34,143 bases of DNA from the NCBI GenBank assembly GCA_033557685.1, contig JAWQRN010000209.1, forward strand, positions 1 through 34,143, read 5' to 3'. A model generated the notes under the pieces. It had not been told where the DNA came from. It ran no database searches and worked only from the letters and a program-made list of their open reading frames with translations. Shown here piece after piece: positions 29,911 through 34,143 of the stretch (the first letter of the stretch is position 1; each line of letters opens with the position of its first letter). The translations under genes and the position numbers were made by a program. Source of the DNA: Sperchopsis tessellata (Eukaryota > Arthropoda > Insecta > Coleoptera > Hydrophilidae).

Positions 29911-30355
29911 ACAGTCAGTCACAAAAGTGTTCGAATACTCCCCAAATTCATTAACTTCAGTACAAGATAAATATTTATATTTAAAATAATACAGTAAAAA
30001 TTTAATTCTATAGTTTATTAATATTAATAATCTAATATAAATACAATTCTGCATAAATTACAACAATAATGAGAATTATACAGAATTTTTAGGTCACAAA
30101 AGTAATCGAACAATGTGAAATGTAATATAAAAGTAGGGTTAATACATAGTTTTAATATTTCGTGGGATTGCCTCTTTGCTTATTAACTGCATCTAATCTT
30201 TTTGACATGTGACAAGTGATACAGTATAATTTCGTGGTATAGTATCCTATTTCTCCATTATTATATTTTCAGTATTGCTTTACTTGTGATGACGTGCTTT
30301 CAAATTTTTCTATCTAAATAATCCCATACATGCTCTATAGTTCTCTCTACTAGTT
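29911..30355 (-). mobile_element. 3' end of a Tc1-like element with IR/DR-type terminus
   Basis: The outer terminus ACAGTCAGTCACAAAAGTG at 29911 contains GTCACAAAAGTGTTCGAAT (29918-29936). A close copy, GTCACAAAAGTAATCGAAC, lies at 30093-30111. Two direct repeats within one long terminal region are the IR/DR arrangement known from Tc1 relatives. Beyond it, on the minus strand, the transposase C-terminus reads RTIEHVWDYLDRKI, then KHVITSKA, with the third catalytic residue as Glu in IEHVWD. It continues degenerately to a stop-rich end (about 30350-30160). Everything before this block is missing. Confidence 0.7.
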
Positions 30356-30569
30356 CTCGGAGTGCGAGTAAAGAAACCTGTATTGTACGTGGATAATGTA
30401 AGTGCGATATGACTAATTAAAAATCGCGAATTTCATCAACGTACAAAAAAATATAGGATTTAGAGGTTTATTAAATTTAAAAATATTGTAGATCCATACA
30501 ATTTTCTGTTTGGTATGGTCCATGATTTTTTTATATTAAAATTTGTTTTTTGTTTAAGAGAGAGTATTG

Positions 30570-30770
30570 GCAATATGTTCTGTTAAACACATTTGCAGCT
30601 TCTCGGCAATATTATTTTACTGCACCCTTAATTGCTGAACGGTACTTATAGTACGTGCCTTTTTTCAGTGTTCGTTTCTTTTAGCTGAGTCTGTATATAG
30701 GCTAAGACATTTGTATTGAAAGCAGTAATTTTATTTAGTCTAATAAACTTAATTTCTTAATCAAGTTTAC
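30570..30770 (+). repeat. dispersed repeat, copy 2
   Basis: Direct copy of 27685-27920. It has CTCGGCAATATTATTTTACT, GGTACTTATAGTACGTGCCT, CTGAGTCTGTATATAGG and CTAATAAACTTAATTTCTTA in order. It lacks a stretch of about 35 bp present in copy 1 after the first block, and it has a short insertion near the end. Confidence 0.7.
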
Positions 30771-30964
30771 CTCTTTCATAACCTCAATATTTACATATAC
30801 ATTCATTTAGTGAAGGTGATATATGTTTTTGACAGGTTTAACCTTAGTCTATTAAGAAAGTTACTGTGAAGCTATCGAAGTGTGTGATAACATTTTGAAT
30901 ATATAATGTGGTTTTTTCAGATACTGACGTGGAGATGAATGTAAAGATGTAAGCTTTAGGATGA

Positions 30965-31560
30965 TTCTTCAGTATGCCAGCCAATGCGTATATCGAAGGC
31001 ACACCGATCGAAACCGTAAAATCATACATGTATTTGGGCATGCTGATAACGGCGGATGGAGATATTTAGTTAGAGAAAGCTTGCATATTTAAATCGCAGA
31101 TGCCTTTGTGTTTCAAACGCAGGGTTTTCGATTAGTGTGTTTTACCTGTAATGACCTACGCTATTGGGAGGTGAATATGACCTCGCATATACAGAACCTT
31201 CACATAACGCAAAGTAGTATGAAGAGATATATGATGGATTTTAGTTTTAGTAATAGAGGGCGTTGTGAATGGATAAGAAGTCAAAGTAAAGGTTATGGAC
31301 TATATAGGAACGGTGAAGATGCACATGAGAAAATGGATAAGACATCTTATAAGGTTAGCAGATCATCAAAGGTTAAGGGCATTATTATTTTCAGAACAGA
31401 GTAAGGTTAAGATGAAGACGCAATGGCAGGTGGGACAGGGAACACTGAAATTGTTTGGGTGTCACGTATACGAAGACGCACAACTGTGGCGAGTGGAAGA
31501 AAACTGAGGAGGCATTCGCCCAGCAGAGGATGAATAAGGGCTGATTATAATGATGGTGTA
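30965..31560 (+). mobile_element. LINE 3' fragment (RTE/CFDP2-like)
   Basis: The plus strand reads ANAYIEGTPIETVKSYMYLG, MLITADGD, CFKRRVFD, CVLPVMTYAIG, then MRKWIRHLIRLADHQRLRAL with frame changes, and finally EEAFAQQRMNKG. It is the RT thumb and C-terminal tail of the same kind of LINE as the one at 2225-1437. It ends with a GTATGTATGTAT tail near 31557-31570. No catalytic block is present. Confidence 0.7.
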
Positions 31561-31894
31561 TGTATGTATAAATATCCCGATTCAAATATAGACGAGAAAT
31601 TGACTTAAAGTTTAATTATGGAGAAATTTAAATAATGTAAAACAGCGCAGAAAAGTATGCAAATGTACACATCAAGAATATAATGCTAGAGCTTATTGTA
31701 ACATAAACAAATTCTACGATATTCAATAACCATTTGCACCACAGTTGGCTGCCTTAACATGTATTTAAATAAAAGTTTATCTTTATTTCGCAAACTGAAT
31801 ATTTCTGATCAATGTTTGTTGTTATTTTTGACGTACACAGGCGAGACTTGACTCATGCCAATACCCAATAACTTTTTAAAACTGAAAGATGTAT

Positions 31895-32150
31895 TAAGAG
31901 GAATATTATTTGTGACATATTGCGATGCCAATGGATAATAAAGCAGATACAAATCAAGGAAATTCTTGAAATTGCCAAATATAAAAAATATAAATAGGCT
32001 GGTCACTTGTACAGGAGGATGGCAGAAAGGTGGTCAACAGAGATCTGGTTTTGGACTTTGTAAGACAACACAAATCCTAGACGACGCCCGATTGATTTAT
32101 GAAACTGAGCGTAACTTGGAATAGAGGTGGGAAAGATCGCTACAGTTTTG
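31895..32150 (+). mobile_element. second short LINE C-terminal fragment
   Basis: The reading IKRNIICDILRCQWII, then IKEILEIAKYKKYK, AGHLYRRMAERWSTEIWFW matches the region before the RGRP motif in the LINE at 2225-1437 (HVARQNQEKWTSKI). RRRPIDL follows. It is broken by stops after KYK and WTL. It probably comes from a separate insertion rather than a continuation of 30965-31560, because the two overlap in protein coverage. Confidence 0.55.
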
Positions 32151-32489
32151 GAGCATTTCGTATCGTAACGTGACAAGAAAATACCGTGACAAAGTAACAG
32201 TTATTGTGGAACTATTCATAGACCGATGGTAAATCGGCGCACATACACAGCTGCTTTAAATTTAAATGCAATTAAAAAAATAATAACATTATGTGTAAAA
32301 TCAAAAAATAAAATTAAATATAAATTTATTTTAAGTAACAATAAATTGAAAAAACAAAAAAGTACAAAAATAACAAAATTCGATGTGTTTCGAAATGTTA
32401 CAATTTAGTTCCAAGACAATAATTTATATACATAAAATTGCTTATGTTTATTATTTTTAACTGTCACGATGGAATTTTAAGGGTTTTAA
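32151..32489. other. AT-rich spacer before the Tc1 element
   Basis: No gene recognised. The left terminus of the Tc1 element should lie here, but I did not find a match to its right end. Confidence 0.35.
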
Positions 32490-33370
32490 AAAAATGCGAC
32501 CAGAAGATGTAGCCCGAATTGTAGCTCTACATGAAGATGGATGGAGTACTTTGCAAGACGCAATTTGCCGGCATCTTGAAACTTGAGAGTACACTAAGAG
32601 ATAAGTATCAGGAAGACCACTCGTAACAACCCATCGTGATGATCGGTTTATTGCGGTAAGTGTTCTTCGCGATCGCAACATATCATCTAGTATTGTCGAT
32701 CGTGGACTAGCAGATATCGTGGTGTTGAAATTTGTGCACCTACCGTACGCCGGCATTGCACGAATAAGGATTGATTAGATTTTGCGCGCGAACATATAGA
32801 TTAGACGATCGAAGTCTGGAGCTCTGTTTTGTTCACCGATAAATCCCGATTTTGCCTTCGTTCACTAGATGGACACGAACCTGTATGGATAAGGCCCAAT
32901 GAAAAATTTTCGCAGTGCTATATACCTTCAAGAACACCATTTGGAAGTGGCAGTATAATGGTCTGGTCTGGACTCTCGATGCACGCACGTGCAGAGCTTT
33001 TTCTGGTTGAAAATGGAAGTTTGACGGCTGATCGGTATATCAAGGAATGTTTAGCTGTTCATGTCATACCTTTTGCTCCATTCGTTGGCGAGAACTTTGT
33101 TCTTATGCATGATAATGTAAGACCCCATGTCGCACAAGTGGTGACGCAATACTTAGACGAGGTCAACATTCAGCGATTGCAGTGACCAGCTTATAGGCCT
33201 GATCTAAATCTAATATAAAATGTATGGGCTATGCTAGGGCGTGCTCGACACCACCAACCCATTCCAGAAACCATCCAAGAACTAAGAGTAGCACTTCCTG
33301 AAGAATGGGAAAACATTCCGCAAGACGACATTGTCAGCTGCATTCAAAGTTTATTAAGTTATTAGAGCTC
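32490..33370 (+). pseudogene. Tc1-like transposase with the catalytic Glu codon turned into a stop
   Basis: Remnants of the paired HTH region start at about 32491 (MRPEDVARIVALHEDGWST), followed by SGRPLVTTHRDDRFI and SVLRDRNISSSIV. The DDE domain is open at 32829-33185. It has LFTDKSRFCLRSLDGHEPVW (first Asp), FGSGSIMVWSGLS, LTADRYIKECLAVHVIPFAP and VLMHDNVRPHVAQVV (second Asp). A TGA then replaces the usual Trp. YRPDLNLI-stop-NVW follows at about 33195-33228. The stop TAA sits exactly where the third catalytic residue, Glu, is expected (PIENVW). The C-terminus continues with ETIQELRVALPEEWENIPQD. The central region is deleted between the HTH and FAREHI. Confidence 0.85.
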
Positions 33371-33963
33371 GGGGAGATAATACACGTTATTGGTCACATA
33401 ATTTGCTTGGCCGTCTCGTTGGTCAGAAGCTAAGTACTAGGCTACTAAGTGTGGGATCTCGGGTTCGAGTCCCAGAGGCGGTCGGCTTTTTGTGTTTAAG
33501 GAAAAGTCTTTGTAGTGCTCGTCTTCCGGGAGTGACGCAAAACGGTGGGCGCCGTGTATTGTTGGTAAAATGAAGACCACTTCCAGGCAAAGGAACGCAC
33601 TTCCAGTTGGAAAACTGGATGCGGCAAAATTCCCAGGTGAGGGAGCCGAATCCCTGGCGTCGATGATTGGCCATAGCAGAGGAAATAGGCCAATGTTAAA
33701 TAAACAAATAAATAGACTAAATTTGCTTGAAAGATAGCTTAAAAGTGTCTTAAGCAAATCTATAAGTACATTGAATTTTCTTGATATAGTAGAGTTTTCT
33801 AGATTTTTAATTTATTGTTACTTAATAGAAATATTTATTTATTTTTGTGATTTTACACCTAGTGTTCTTATAATAAAAAAATAGTATACATATACTTTTT
33901 TTGGTTTTACACTGAATAAATGGAAAAAGGTAGGTGTCCGGTTATTCTTTTGAACACGAGTGT
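33371..33963 (+). mobile_element. 3' flank of the Tc1 element, interrupted by a SINE, ending in a probable TIR
   Basis: After the transposase, non-coding DNA is interrupted by the SINE at 33410-33719. It continues to GGTGTCCGGTTATTCTTTTG and AACACGAGTGTA ending at 33963. Read in reverse complement, this starts TACACTCGTGTTCAAAAGAA, a form seen at the ends of Tc1-like elements. The left partner was not found. Confidence 0.45.
33410..33719 (+). mobile_element. tRNA-derived SINE, full-length copy with target duplication
   Basis: The tRNA-like head (GGCCGTCTCGTTGGTCAGAA) has a good Pol III box B, GGTTCGAGTCC, at 33462-33472 and a weaker box A about 40 bp before it. The body contains GTAAAATGAAGACC, CCAGTTGGAAAACTGGATGC, GGCAAAATTCCCAGGTGAGG and GGCCATAGCAGAGG. 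The tail is GTTAAATAAACAAATAAATA. AATTTGCTTG occurs at 33400-33409 and again at 33720-33729, a perfect 10-bp target duplication. The body is shared with the SINE at 19141-19329. It is inserted in the 3' part of the Tc1 element and is therefore younger than it. Confidence 0.9.
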
Positions 33964-34060
33964 ACTATTATTTCATATTCGTTTAACGTGTATCAAAGTT
34001 ATCAAATAAATATAGTTGTTTTATTTACACTCATTGGAGATATACATATTCGTATATATC

Positions 34061-34061
<1 letters not shown>
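33964..34061. other. short AT-rich stretch before the microsatellite
   Basis: No feature recognised. Confidence 0.4.
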
Positions 34062-34114
<53 letters not shown>

Positions 34115-34143
34115 CTATATATATATATATTATATATAGATAT
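34062..34143 (+). repeat. (TA)n tract at the window end
   Basis: A long TA-dinucleotide run with a short interruption (AAATC) and a shift near 34131. It extends to the end of the window. Confidence 0.95.

Noticed and set aside
33410..33490. A tRNA gene, because of the box B GGTTCGAGTCC
   Set aside because: The acceptor and anticodon stems do not fold cleanly. The sequence continues into a conserved body and tail with a target duplication, so it is the head of a SINE.
33423..33757. Three overlapping minus-strand open frames
   Set aside because: They are shadows of the SINE. A similar frame appears over the SINE at 19.1-19.3 kb, which explains the shared peptide text.
1..34143. LTR retrotransposons, CRISPR arrays, bacterial operons or viral genes
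   Set aside because: No long direct terminal repeats with pol motifs, no regular spaced repeats, no Shine-Dalgarno-type gene packing and no viral proteins were seen.

Overview
This is about 34 kb of AT-rich, intron-rich nuclear DNA from an animal, almost certainly an insect or another arthropod. The evidence is GTAAGT/AG-spliced exons, a CAP-family (venom-allergen-5-like) secreted-protein gene, and a typical arthropod mixture of decayed transposons: RTE/CFDP2-like and RNase-H-bearing LINEs, Penelope-like, mariner, Tc1, hAT, a Harbinger-like element and a tRNA-derived SINE. Nothing looks bacterial or viral, and I saw no functional RNA gene.

The only convincing host genes are two CAP genes on the minus strand, arranged head to tail. 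CAP-B covers most of the window. Four exons (25654-25573, 21711-21561, 10523-10255, 7216-7143) join in perfect phase into about 191 residues, from the first CAP helix region to a hydrophobic, GPI-anchor-like C-terminus. Its N-terminal exons were not found. Its introns (3.0, 11.0 and 3.9 kb, plus the open 5' part) hold most of the transposons. About 4 kb further on, 3053-2889 is the first exon of a second gene, CAP-A: a signal peptide, a short Cys-rich mature start and a clean donor site. The rest of CAP-A is outside the window or not recognised.

Layout by coordinate: 1.4-2.2 kb LINE 3' fragment (-); 2.9-3.05 kb CAP-A exon 1; 4.4-6.1 kb decayed transposase-like protein (-) with possible inverted repeats; 7.14-7.22 kb last CAP-B exon; 7.7-10.16 kb long decayed LINE (+) inside the last CAP-B intron; 10.26-10.52 kb CAP-B exon; 10.8-13.3 kb Tc1/mariner-superfamily transposase (-) apparently split by about 1.75 kb; 13.64-15.76 kb complete but decayed DNA element (+) with TIRs and a TTA duplication, coding for a widespread uncharacterised protein; 16.1-17.1 kb mariner (-); 17.4-17.9 kb LINE RNase H end (-); 18.7-21.1 kb hAT (+) with a SINE inserted in its reading frame; 21.56-21.71 kb CAP-B exon; 22.8-24.0 kb second hAT fragment (+); 24.6-24.9 kb Penelope-like remnants with a hammerhead-like motif; 25.57-25.65 kb CAP-B exon; 25.75-27.2 kb Harbinger-like element with a Myb/SANT-like protein (-); 27.7 and 30.6 kb copies of a dispersed repeat; 29.9-30.36 kb Tc1 3' end (-); 31.0-32.15 kb LINE 3' fragments (+); 32.5-33.96 kb Tc1 (+) carrying a second SINE; then a (TA)n tract to the end.

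Every transposon reading frame is broken. The host genes look intact where visible. The most interesting points are the CAP-B gene (unusual signature residue, hydrophobic tail, exons scattered through transposons) and the 2.1 kb TIR element at 13.64-15.76 kb, which ties an uncharacterised protein family to defined transposon ends.
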